Virus record (IMG/VR): IMGVR_UViG_3300044712_000062
Span: 1 to 43,737 of that record
Length of the DNA: 43,737 bases
Origin: a virus
Direction: 5' to 3' (one strand)
Below are positions 32,270 to 38,869 of this stretch, one piece after another. A model generated the notes under the pieces. The model was not told where the DNA came from. It worked only from the letters and a program-made list of their open reading frames with translations, and searched no databases. The first letter of the stretch is position 1; each line of letters starts with the position of its first letter. Position numbers and translations under genes: made by a program.

Positions 32270-32586
32270 ACCATCTTACCTTTAGTTTTACCGCGAATCT
32301 CACAACCGCCGCCACGAACTGTACCACCTTCTTTGCAATTCCAAGCACGTAAAGACTTGTTGATGCGTGAATCTGGGTCGTTCGCTGTTTTAGCTGAAGT
32401 AAGTTTCTTCTTCATGCCTTTCATGCGAGCGCAGAAAGAATCACGACGTGAGCCACCCTCTGGTTGAGGACGCTTAAGCCCAGGCTTACCTGGGTTAGCC
32501 GCGTTGTAAGAAGCCCTGCCCTTGGCATTTAAGCCGCCTTCAGGGTTCTTACCTTCTTTACGAGTCCAAGCTGGTGACTTAGCCAT
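32266..32586 (-). CDS. Small basic phage protein (DUF6321-like) with GGGC...GKTKGK end
   Basis: A 106-residue protein. PAWTRKEGKNPEGGLNAKGR and SFCARMKGMKKKLTSAKTAN are blocks of a widespread phage family (I recognise it as DUF6321-like). The C-terminus CKEGGTVRGGGCEIRGKTKG KMV carries the recurrent motif of this gene block. The strong basic charge suggests contact with DNA or a packed virion role. No enzymatic residues are visible. Confidence 0.7.
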   Translation of the reverse strand: MAKSPAWTRKEGKNPEGGLNAKGRASYNAANPGKPGLKRPQPEGGSRRDSFCARMKGMKKKLTSAKTANDPDSRINKSLRAWNCKEGGTVRGGGCEIRGKTKGKMV

Positions 32587-32594
32587 AGAACTGA

Positions 32595-33209
32595 TTACGC
32601 GAACGAAATAGATGTAAATACATAACCTGGGTCTGGCATGATACCAAAGTTATTCGCCACAATATATGCGTTACTTGGGTCTACTACTTGGTATGTGCCC
32701 GCGATAGTGACCGTAAAGGTTCCCTGACCAGCAACTACTAAAGATACTGTATCGCCTGGGGATAAAGTATTCATGGCTGAAGTAAAGGCACCGCTATATG
32801 GGCCGTAAAAAGCCAATCTAACTTGGCCTGGGCCGTTGTTGCCTAAATCTGTTCCACTGTAGTCAGTGCCTAATGAATAGGTAGTTACTACTGGACCTGG
32901 AGGTGCTACTGGTTTAGCGCCACCTACATATATCAAGCTTGCGCTTGCAACATCTGCACCTAAATCAGCGTAAATACCGTTTGTAAATAAAACGCCGCCG
33001 TCTGGAATGATGACGTTATGTGCACCGGCAGAGGCTGGCGTAGCGATTGAAACTAATGGGTCACCTGAAGCAGTCGTGCCATTATATAAATCAATCGTTG
33101 AAGCTGAACTTCCGCAGGTGTAATACAGCCCATTTAAACGAGTTCTATCGCTAACTGCTTGGCCAGAACCTACCAACGTAGTCATTTGAACATTACTTGC
33201 AAAGCTCAT
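32595..33209 (-). CDS. Beta-rich virion protein
   Basis: A 204-residue protein with an alternating beta pattern. Residues 1-95 (MSFASNVQMTTLVGSGQAVS, TRLNGLYYTCGSSASTIDL) and the later part (PGQVRLAFYGPYSGAFTSAM, GDTVSLVVAGQGTFTVTIAG) form two beta domains joined by a Pro-rich linker (KPVAPPGPVVTTY). It is likely a surface or fibre-associated protein. AAGGA lies ahead of the ATG, just downstream of a terminator-like hairpin. Confidence 0.6.
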   Translation of the reverse strand: MSFASNVQMTTLVGSGQAVSDRTRLNGLYYTCGSSASTIDLYNGTTASGDPLVSIATPASAGAHNVIIPDGGVLFTNGIYADLGADVASASLIYVGGAKPVAPPGPVVTTYSLGTDYSGTDLGNNGPGQVRLAFYGPYSGAFTSAMNTLSPGDTVSLVVAGQGTFTVTIAGTYQVVDPSNAYIVANNFGIMPDPGYVFTSISFA

Positions 33210-33224
33210 AATAAAATCCTTTTA

Positions 33225-33240
33225 AGGGGCCGAAGCCCCT
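33225..33240 (-). terminator. Terminator-like hairpin between fibre protein and beta-rich protein
   Basis: On the - strand AGGGGC, loop TTCG and GCCCCT form a perfect six-bp stem. The following bases TAAAAGGATTTTA hold only a broken T-run, so termination may be partial. The GGGGC-TTCG-GCCCC core is the same as in the stronger terminator at 35202-35224. Confidence 0.6.
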
Positions 33241-33246
33241 ATTTGT

Positions 33247-34887
33247 TTAGATTAGTGTGATTGATTCAACCTGACCACCATAAGCTAGTGTACTGTTGAA
33301 GTATAAGGAAGCGCTCATACCCGGCATGTAGCTACTACTATCTACTGGGAGTGTCTGAGTGGCATATCCCCAACTAATCGTAGCTGTTTTGCCCGCTGCA
33401 GCGTTACCTGATGTAGCATCAATTAAGCGATTACTTGGTCCAGAAATACTCAATGAAGCACTCATGCCGCCCATCGTACCCGGGAAGCTGCCATCTACAC
33501 CATTAGTAAATGTTTGACCTTGGGATGTATTAGTAAACGCCGCCACCTCAGTAGAGCTGCCCGCTGGGTTTGTAACAACAACATCTACCGCAACGTTATA
33601 AGTAGAGCTTGGTGAGGCAACCACAATCTGCGTAGCTGAACTACTTATAATGGTGGCTTGAACACCGCCAAACGTTACTGTAGACCCACTAAAACCAGTA
33701 CCTGTAATAGTTACCTGCGTACCCGCGTTACCACTAGATGGAGAAACGCTAGTAATGTTAGGTACCGATAAAGCCGTTAATGTAGTAACGTCATAGGCAC
33801 CGCCACCTATGTTGTAATCAATATAACCAATATAAATGTTGTTATTAGCTCGGGTTAGACCACAGTTAGGGTTGTTGAAGCCTCCGTTTGTATCCATATT
33901 GCCATACACCCAACGTGTTGCTTGGTAGTATGAAGTTTGAATAGTGCTGGTGTCGTAGGCTGTGCCTAGTCTAAATTCAAACATGAACGCGGAAGGAGAA
34001 GCACCGCTAGTGCCAGATGTTGATACAAACATAGTTGCGCCAGTTGAATCAAAAGCTAAACCATACGCTTTTGGATTTTCAAACATGCCTTCTGCAGGGG
34101 TGAAGAATGGAGCTATATCTGTACTTTGGCTACTTGTTCCAGTTGATGAACCAACATCATACGGTACAGGCAAATCTACTGTTCTGACAACACCAGTGGA
34201 GCTGCCGGACATTTGATTCTGTAGAGTAAATATTAATTTAGCACCATCTGAAGAAATTTCAAACGACATTACACTCAACTGCTCCATCATTGATGCAAGT
34301 TGAATTAATACTGGCATCTCTGCTGTTGCTGTATTAATGCTTAGTAAGTCATAGGGCGTATTTAAACTAACTCTTGTTGCGTATACCATACCGGCGCTTT
34401 GTTCCAACACAGTAATTTTTGTGCCGTCGCCATTAATATATGCGCCTAAAGAAGTGTTGCCAGAAGCAGATATTGTAAATGCTGTAGTCGGCTGCGCGTC
34501 GTTTAAGTTGTAGGGGGTGTTTAACGTAGTAGTTAATATGTACACAGCTCCAAAAGCATTAACAGTACTTAGTACTTGTGTGCCTGAAGCATTAAACAAA
34601 AGTTTTGATGCCGCTGGGTTACCAGCTGGATTAGCTAAAGCTGAATATTGTGTATTTTGTGTTAATAGGTACGGGAAGCCGCCTGCGCCACCTCCACCAC
34701 CAAATGCTGAATCCCAAGTTGGTTGTGGGCCGCTAACTGTACATACTTCGTATGTATTTGTGTCGGTGTTATAGATTAGTAACCCTGGTTGTGGGTCAAC
34801 AATTGCATCACGTTCGGCTGTTGTAAATGAAGAGTCAATGAACCCGTTTTGGGAAATCACTGGACCCGTAAATGTAGTTTGTCCCAT
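33247..34887 (-). CDS. Fibre/spike-type protein with IPT/TIG domain
   Basis: A 546-residue protein. The N-terminus (MGQTTFTGPVISQNGFIDS, FTTAERDAIVDPQPGLLIYN) is paralogous to the whole 55-aa protein at 34902-35069, a module common on phage head or tail fibres. Residues about 65-370 are beta-rich with repeated N-T-P-Y-x-L/V strands (ASGNTSLGAYINGDG, SSDGAKLIFTLQNQM) resembling a beta-propeller. Residues about 374-455 form an IPT/TIG immunoglobulin-like domain (ITSVSPSSGNAGTQVTITG). It is likely a surface adhesin. AGGAG precedes the start. Confidence 0.7.
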   Translation of the reverse strand: MGQTTFTGPVISQNGFIDSSFTTAERDAIVDPQPGLLIYNTDTNTYEVCTVSGPQPTWDSAFGGGGGAGGFPYLLTQNTQYSALANPAGNPAASKLLFNASGTQVLSTVNAFGAVYILTTTLNTPYNLNDAQPTTAFTISASGNTSLGAYINGDGTKITVLEQSAGMVYATRVSLNTPYDLLSINTATAEMPVLIQLASMMEQLSVMSFEISSDGAKLIFTLQNQMSGSSTGVVRTVDLPVPYDVGSSTGTSSQSTDIAPFFTPAEGMFENPKAYGLAFDSTGATMFVSTSGTSGASPSAFMFEFRLGTAYDTSTIQTSYYQATRWVYGNMDTNGGFNNPNCGLTRANNNIYIGYIDYNIGGGAYDVTTLTALSVPNITSVSPSSGNAGTQVTITGTGFSGSTVTFGGVQATIISSSATQIVVASPSSTYNVAVDVVVTNPAGSSTEVAAFTNTSQGQTFTNGVDGSFPGTMGGMSASLSISGPSNRLIDATSGNAAAGKTATISWGYATQTLPVDSSSYMPGMSASLYFNSTLAYGGQVESITLI

Positions 34888-34901
34888 TAGAAGCTCCTAA
34901 A

Positions 34902-35069
34902 TTAAACCCAAGCAGTGCCGTTATAAAACGTAATCGCGCTTGTAGTTGAGTTGTAAACCATCAAGCCCGTAGCTGGGTTAGCAATAGCATTGATTTCTGC
35001 TGTGGTTAAAGATGGGAGTTGGAAGCCGTTTTTAGATACAACTGGGCCGCTGAACGTAGTATTTGCCAT
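34902..35069 (-). CDS. Short fibre-type protein paralogous to the IPT/TIG protein N-terminus
   Basis: A 55-residue product starting MANTTFSGPVVSKNGFQLP and containing LTTAEINAIANPATGLMVYN. It aligns along its length with residues 1-50 of the next gene's product. I chose the ATG at 35069 because GAAGGA lies ten bases upstream; the longer frame starts at 35090, before that ribosome site. It may be a free trimerising base of the fibre. It is the first gene after the structured leader and probably begins a transcript. Confidence 0.7.
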   Translation of the reverse strand: MANTTFSGPVVSKNGFQLPSLTTAEINAIANPATGLMVYNSTTSAITFYNGTAWV

Positions 35070-35096
35070 GCTAAATTGTCCTTCATACAAAGTTAA

Positions 35097-35139
35097 GCTT
35101 ATTAGTCTTGTATGCGTCTGCCGGGGCAGTCTAATAAGC
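35097..35139 (-). promoter_or_regulatory. Compound inverted repeat in the leader before the fibre genes
   Basis: A perfect 9-bp outer stem (GCTTATTAG at 35097-35105 with CTAATAAGC at 35131-35139) encloses an inner CTGCC...GGCAG stem (35118-35129) and a 12-base bulge. The DNA is non-coding and lies between the capsid gene terminator and the fibre start. It could be an RNA structure controlling the fibre mRNA or a binding site. Confidence 0.5.
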
Positions 35140-35159
35140 CGGTTCGCCCGGTTTTCCTA

Positions 35160-35199
35160 ATATTACTCTATTTTAAATAAGTTGCAACTATTTTTACAA
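35160..35199 (-). promoter_or_regulatory. Possible sigma70-like promoter for the downstream late genes
   Basis: On the - strand, TTGCAA (35182-35187) is followed after 16 bases by TAATAT (35160-35165). An alternative pair is TTGTAA (35194-35199) with TAAAAT (35170-35175) at 18 bases. Both are imperfect matches. The AT-rich context directly after the capsid terminator makes a new transcript start likely. Confidence 0.35.
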
Positions 35200-35201
35200 A
35201 T

Positions 35202-35224
35202 AAAAAAGGGGCCGAAGCCCCTTT
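35202..35224 (-). terminator. Rho-independent terminator after the major capsid gene
   Basis: On the - strand AAAGGGGC, loop TTCG and GCCCCTTT form a perfect stem followed by T-rich bases (TTTTTTATTTG). It lies 18 bases after the capsid stop and should end the head operon or reduce read-through into the fibre genes. Confidence 0.9.
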
Positions 35225-35241
35225 CCGTTCGCTAGTGCAGA

Positions 35242-36153
35242 TTACGCCGCACCAGATGAACCGAACATACCCAATGGGTCTGAGTAACCGAATGAATAAC
35301 GCTCACGAGCTTTGTAACGTACGTTACCAGTGTCGAAGTCGCCATCCATGCCAGTTGCCATAGGTGTACGAACAAAGTGCTTCATACCGTTAGGTACATC
35401 AGTAGTCAAATACCAACCGTTGCTATCTGTCAAGAAGTGGTTAACTGTGTAACCTTCTGGGATAGAACCGTTGTTCTTGATTGCGTTGATGTCGTTATCG
35501 GCTGTACCAACACGAAGTTCAGTTTCCAACAAGCGTGTTGCAACGAATTGCAATGCAGGTGGAACAATCAACTTACGTGGTTTAGCAGCAATCAAAAGAC
35601 CACGCTCATCTGTCCAAGCAGCGATTTGAATAACAGCATTTTCCAATGATGTTTCGTTCAAGTCTGATTGAGTAGATGGTGTGTTGCTGTTAACGCCACC
35701 TGATACTAGTGGGTGGTCTGTAGCAAACAAAGTCTTACCGTCGCCACCAACATAACCAGCTGTGAAGCCGTTGTTGATAACGTTAGCAGCTTTAACTTGC
35801 TTAGTGTAAGCCATTGAACGAGCCAAAGCTTTCGTGTAACGACCAGACAAGCTGTCATACAAGTTATCTTCAATAGCTTCTTCAGTCAAGCTGAAGCCCA
35901 TTGCGATAGTCTCGTGTGTATAGCGAGCTGTCCAAGCTTCTTGACCATTGTCATAAGCGATGGCTGAGCCTTCGTTTTTAACAGGGGCAGCTGTGAAGCC
36001 TGAAAGTTTTGTTTCTTCTTCAAAAGAACGCTCAGAAGTCTCTGTTTCGTAGATTTCTTTGTGCTCTTCACCGTAACGTGCATATTCCAATCCGAACAAT
36101 GCGTTCAAACCAGGTAGTAACTCTTTTAAGAGTTGGGCGCGAGAAATAGCCAT
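35242..36153 (-). CDS. Major capsid protein, Mu GpT-like
   Basis: A 303-residue HK97-fold capsid protein of the Mu GpT type: MAISRAQLLKELLPGLNALF at the N-terminus, AFSLTEEAIEDNLYDSL-type spine region (GFSLTEEAIEDNLYDSLSGR), LFATDHPLVSGGVNSN loop, and RKLIVPPALQFVATRLLETE followed by HFVRTPMATGMDGDFDTGNV. Length is right for the family (about 300 residues). No N-terminal delta domain is visible; the scaffold is a separate gene upstream. AGGAGC lies before the start. It should be the most abundant virion protein; the strong terminator follows. Confidence 0.88.
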   Translation of the reverse strand: MAISRAQLLKELLPGLNALFGLEYARYGEEHKEIYETETSERSFEEETKLSGFTAAPVKNEGSAIAYDNGQEAWTARYTHETIAMGFSLTEEAIEDNLYDSLSGRYTKALARSMAYTKQVKAANVINNGFTAGYVGGDGKTLFATDHPLVSGGVNSNTPSTQSDLNETSLENAVIQIAAWTDERGLLIAAKPRKLIVPPALQFVATRLLETELRVGTADNDINAIKNNGSIPEGYTVNHFLTDSNGWYLTTDVPNGMKHFVRTPMATGMDGDFDTGNVRYKARERYSFGYSDPLGMFGSSGAA

Positions 36154-36165
36154 TTAAGTAGCTCC

Positions 36166-36789
36166 TTATGCGAAGTCGTTACCAGCAGCGCGGGTAAGCT
36201 GTGGGTTAGTCAAAACAACCAAAACTTCACGGAAGTTAGTTGCGTTAATAGCTGTTTCTGGAACAACTGCGATTACCTTAGCTGGTAATGCAACGTTGCT
36301 GCCTGAGCCAGATGTTGGAGCCACAATAGCGAGGCCAGAGTTACCAGTAGTTGCGGAACCTGCACCTTGTTCAACTTGAACGTTAACGCCAATAGCGCCT
36401 AGTGTTGTTGAAGATAGGTTTCCAGTAGGTGTTCCACCAGATACAACAGCTACTTTAAATGCTGCATTAGCATCAACTACCACATAAGCGATAGGAGAAG
36501 AAGCTGCAGCGTTACCTGGGTAAAACTGAGACTGAACTGTTTGACCCTGAGTGTTTACGTATTGACAACCTACGAACACACCTGCTGTCAAGTTGCTACC
36601 GAAAGTAGCGTCTGATGTTACTGCTGATTTAGCGATTTGCCCATTAGAGATATAAACTAGGTCGCCGTTGTAGATAGCAGCATTGCTAGAAGCGACTACA
36701 TATTGTGTAGTAGCGCCAGCGTATGCCATACCGTCTTGACGGTTAACTGGTTTAAAACCGTATGGAGCGCTTACTGTTGGATAAGCCAT
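36166..36789 (-). CDS. Capsid decoration-type protein
   Basis: A 207-residue beta-rich protein, MAYPTVSAPYGFKPVNRQDG..., with a SAPYGFKPV start seen on phage proteins encoded immediately upstream of the capsid gene. The body is Ala/Val/Gly/Thr-rich (LVYISNGQIAKSAVTSD, AFKVAVVSGGTPTGN). Size and position fit a head-stabilising decoration protein. AAGGAG lies before the ATG. Direct evidence for capsid binding is lacking. Confidence 0.65.
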   Translation of the reverse strand: MAYPTVSAPYGFKPVNRQDGMAYAGATTQYVVASSNAAIYNGDLVYISNGQIAKSAVTSDATFGSNLTAGVFVGCQYVNTQGQTVQSQFYPGNAAASSPIAYVVVDANAAFKVAVVSGGTPTGNLSSTTLGAIGVNVQVEQGAGSATTGNSGLAIVAPTSGSGSNVALPAKVIAVVPETAINATNFREVLVVLTNPQLTRAAGNDFA

Positions 36790-36814
36790 TTAATACTCCT
36801 TAAATTAATAAAAA

Positions 36815-37264
36815 TTACTTGCCTTTACCAAACGATACGCTTGACTTCTTGTCGTTAAACAATGGCATGCGTGGGTCGTTGGCTCTCATCAAGCTATTAT
36901 CTACAGCCGCCGTTTGGTCATCTGTTAGCTTCTGGAAATGTTGATTCCGTTGCTCAACAAACTCAATTGGGGTCTTGCAAAGTAATAACCCGCCGACTTC
37001 AATGTTGTCTTTAAAACGACTATTTGGGTCGACTAGCAGTTGTAATGCAGGTTGTTCTTCAGCTCTAACAGGCTCCCAACCTTCTCGTAATTTGGCAGAG
37101 AGGTTACGTGGGTCAGCGTTGTTAAGCATCGAAACACGAATCCAGCGGTAAGCAAAACCGGCTTGCTTGTCAGGTTCTGGCAAGAGCTCCGCGGGCGCCC
37201 ACTGCTTTGGACGTGCGGTTGTTTCACGAGTTTCGGTACTACGTGGTTTACGATTCTGTTCCAT
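36815..37264 (-). CDS. Conserved head-region protein
   Basis: A 149-residue protein with QWAPAELLPEPDKQAGFAYR, LREGWEPVRAEEQPALQLL, VGGLLLCKTPIEFVEQRNQH and NSLMRANDPRMPLFNDK, a motif series that I recognise in many aquatic phages between scaffold and capsid genes. The basic N-terminus (EQNRKPRSTETRETTARPK) is disordered. A role in head assembly is inferred from consistent position. The ATG overlaps the scaffold stop by one base. Confidence 0.7.
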   Translation of the reverse strand: MEQNRKPRSTETRETTARPKQWAPAELLPEPDKQAGFAYRWIRVSMLNNADPRNLSAKLREGWEPVRAEEQPALQLLVDPNSRFKDNIEVGGLLLCKTPIEFVEQRNQHFQKLTDDQTAAVDNSLMRANDPRMPLFNDKKSSVSFGKGK

Positions 37265-38259
37265 TACTGGTTTCCTTTCATTTGTTCAGCAACCTTTTTG
37301 GCGTATAGCTCGAGTGGCACTCCCAATTTCTTGGCAATTGCTACCTGAGATTTAGTAAGTTTTACCTTACTTGGAGCAGTACTACGAGTGGCCGGAGCTA
37401 CTACGTTACTTGCTGGCTTGGCACGAGCTTGAGGTTTTTCCTCTTCCTCGGAGTTATCTTCTGGTACTACGCTCCCGAAGTATTCGGGGAAACGACGCTT
37501 CATAGTGTCGTCGATGGTCTTAAAATATTCTTCCGAACCGATGTATTGCTTTCCGAATTGTTTCTCTAACTTCTTATGCAATCCAAGGGCTGAAGCACTC
37601 ATTTCATCATCATCGCCGTACCAAGGGTTTTCATCTAGCCACTTAGCCGTACGAGGGTCAACTTGAGGTTGCTGCTGCTCTTGAACGTCGTATGTTGGTA
37701 TTTGTACATCAAATTCTTTAGTTTGTAAAGGCTTTAATGAATCAGCTTTATCCATCTTCAAAGTTGCTTGCGAGATTTTAAACTGGGCTTCAGCTAATAA
37801 ATCGCTGTCACCTGCCTCATAAGCCTCTTTAAATTGGCGTTTTGCAGCTTCCAATTCCATTTGAGCAGCTGATTTACCTTGGTCGATAAACATTTTGCTG
37901 CCTTCTTCGAGCTGCTGCTGTAGCTTTTTAGCCTCGTCAGCCATAATCTTAGCCGCACGGATAGCCTCATCACGCTCGCGCTCTGCCGCTTCTTTGGCAC
38001 GGCGCTCATCGTGGTAACCCTTAGTAAACTTCTTCATACGAGCTTGGATGCTCTCGTCGTACTTAGATAGCTTAGCTTCTGGGATTTCTTCTGGGGTCTC
38101 ACCAGGCTGACGGCCACGGTCCTCTGGAGGTGTGTCGTCTACGATTTCAATCTCTGACTCAGGTTCTGCTACGTTAGCAGCGTCTTCTGCTTCCGCTGTA
38201 GCTTTCTTTTCCTGTTCTAGTTCGTCAGGAAACTTAAATTCTTCCATAAATTCTGCCAT
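37264..38259 (-). CDS. Capsid scaffold protein
   Basis: A 331-residue acidic, helical protein. The N-terminus is Glu/Pro-rich and disordered. Residues about 75-170 are a long coiled coil (KEAAERERDEAIRAAKIMAD, EAKKLQQQLEEGSKMF). Residues about 207-262 hold a conserved phage scaffold motif (KWLDENPWYGDDDEMSASAL, FKTIDDTMKRRFPEYF). The C-terminus is basic (SKVKLTKSQVAIAKKLGV), as needed to bind capsid subunits. The position between portal and capsid supports the call. No protease is visible, so the scaffold may exit intact. Confidence 0.82.
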   Translation of the reverse strand: MAEFMEEFKFPDELEQEKKATAEAEDAANVAEPESEIEIVDDTPPEDRGRQPGETPEEIPEAKLSKYDESIQARMKKFTKGYHDERRAKEAAERERDEAIRAAKIMADEAKKLQQQLEEGSKMFIDQGKSAAQMELEAAKRQFKEAYEAGDSDLLAEAQFKISQATLKMDKADSLKPLQTKEFDVQIPTYDVQEQQQPQVDPRTAKWLDENPWYGDDDEMSASALGLHKKLEKQFGKQYIGSEEYFKTIDDTMKRRFPEYFGSVVPEDNSEEEEKPQARAKPASNVVAPATRSTAPSKVKLTKSQVAIAKKLGVPLELYAKKVAEQMKGNQ

Positions 38260-38289
38260 TTACTGCTCCTTTTGCACGCTTATAGCGGG

Positions 38290-38688
38290 TTAAACACGTT
38301 TAATACCACGTGGGTCTTCAACAACTCCCTCTACGGAATCGTCATTAATAATTCGGAACTCACGGCCATGAATCTTTAGACGTGTGCCTGAATTTGGACG
38401 AGCCAAGATGAAATCACCTACCTTACACCAAGCACCACTTGGGAAACGAGCCGGGTCTTTGTAACAGTCCGGGCCCATTTTGACTACAAAAAAGACCGTT
38501 GATAGGACTTCTTCATAGTGCATGGTTGAGTCAGCTTTAATAATGCCGCTGTCATACTTTTCCTCAATCTCTGGAATTGCACAGAGAATGCGGTAGCCAG
38601 ACGGTTCTGGCAGTTGTGTTGCTTTATCTTCATCGGTCTTATCGAGTACAGCAGATAAGTCGACAGCTTGTGACAAATCAATCGTCAT
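38290..38688 (-). CDS. GroES-like co-chaperonin
   Basis: A 132-residue protein. Residues about 31-125 match the Cpn10 fold: GYRILCAIPEIEEKYDSGII (start strands and mobile loop region), then SGAWCKVGDFILARPNSGTR, KIHGREFRIINDDSVEGVVE at the end, matching the GroES pattern VGD-x-V-L-F...G-x-x-V...G-x-E-Y-x-I-L-x-x-x-x-I. It might replace or modify host GroES so that the chaperonin can fold the capsid protein, as T4 gp31 does. Its place among head genes supports this. GGAG lies before the ATG. Confidence 0.75.
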   Translation of the reverse strand: MTIDLSQAVDLSAVLDKTDEDKATQLPEPSGYRILCAIPEIEEKYDSGIIKADSTMHYEEVLSTVFFVVKMGPDCYKDPARFPSGAWCKVGDFILARPNSGTRLKIHGREFRIINDDSVEGVVEDPRGIKRV

Positions 38689-38869
38689 CAGAGTTCTCCA
38701 GTCTTTGCACGAGGTCTTTGGTTATTTGAATAGCAGACTCCAGACCTCGGATTGTGCCTACTACCTGCCGGTATTCCTCGATGTTCTGAGGCCTACCAGC
38801 TATGATTGACTGAGCATGAACGTTTAGTTCATCCTGAAACTCTTTAATCAGATAATCGAAGTTGTTCAA
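38678..38869 (-). CDS. Small helical protein between portal and GroES-like gene
   Basis: A 63-residue acidic helical protein (NFDYLIKEFQDELNVHAQS, VVGTIRGLESAIQITKDLV). It starts at TTG; GGGGGA lies six bases upstream and the TTG overlaps the portal stop (TTGA). Small helical proteins of this size follow the portal in many aquatic phages; the function is unknown. It overlaps the GroES-like gene start by 11 bases. Confidence 0.65.
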   Translation of the reverse strand: MNNFDYLIKEFQDELNVHAQSIIAGRPQNIEEYRQVVGTIRGLESAIQITKDLVQRLENSDDD

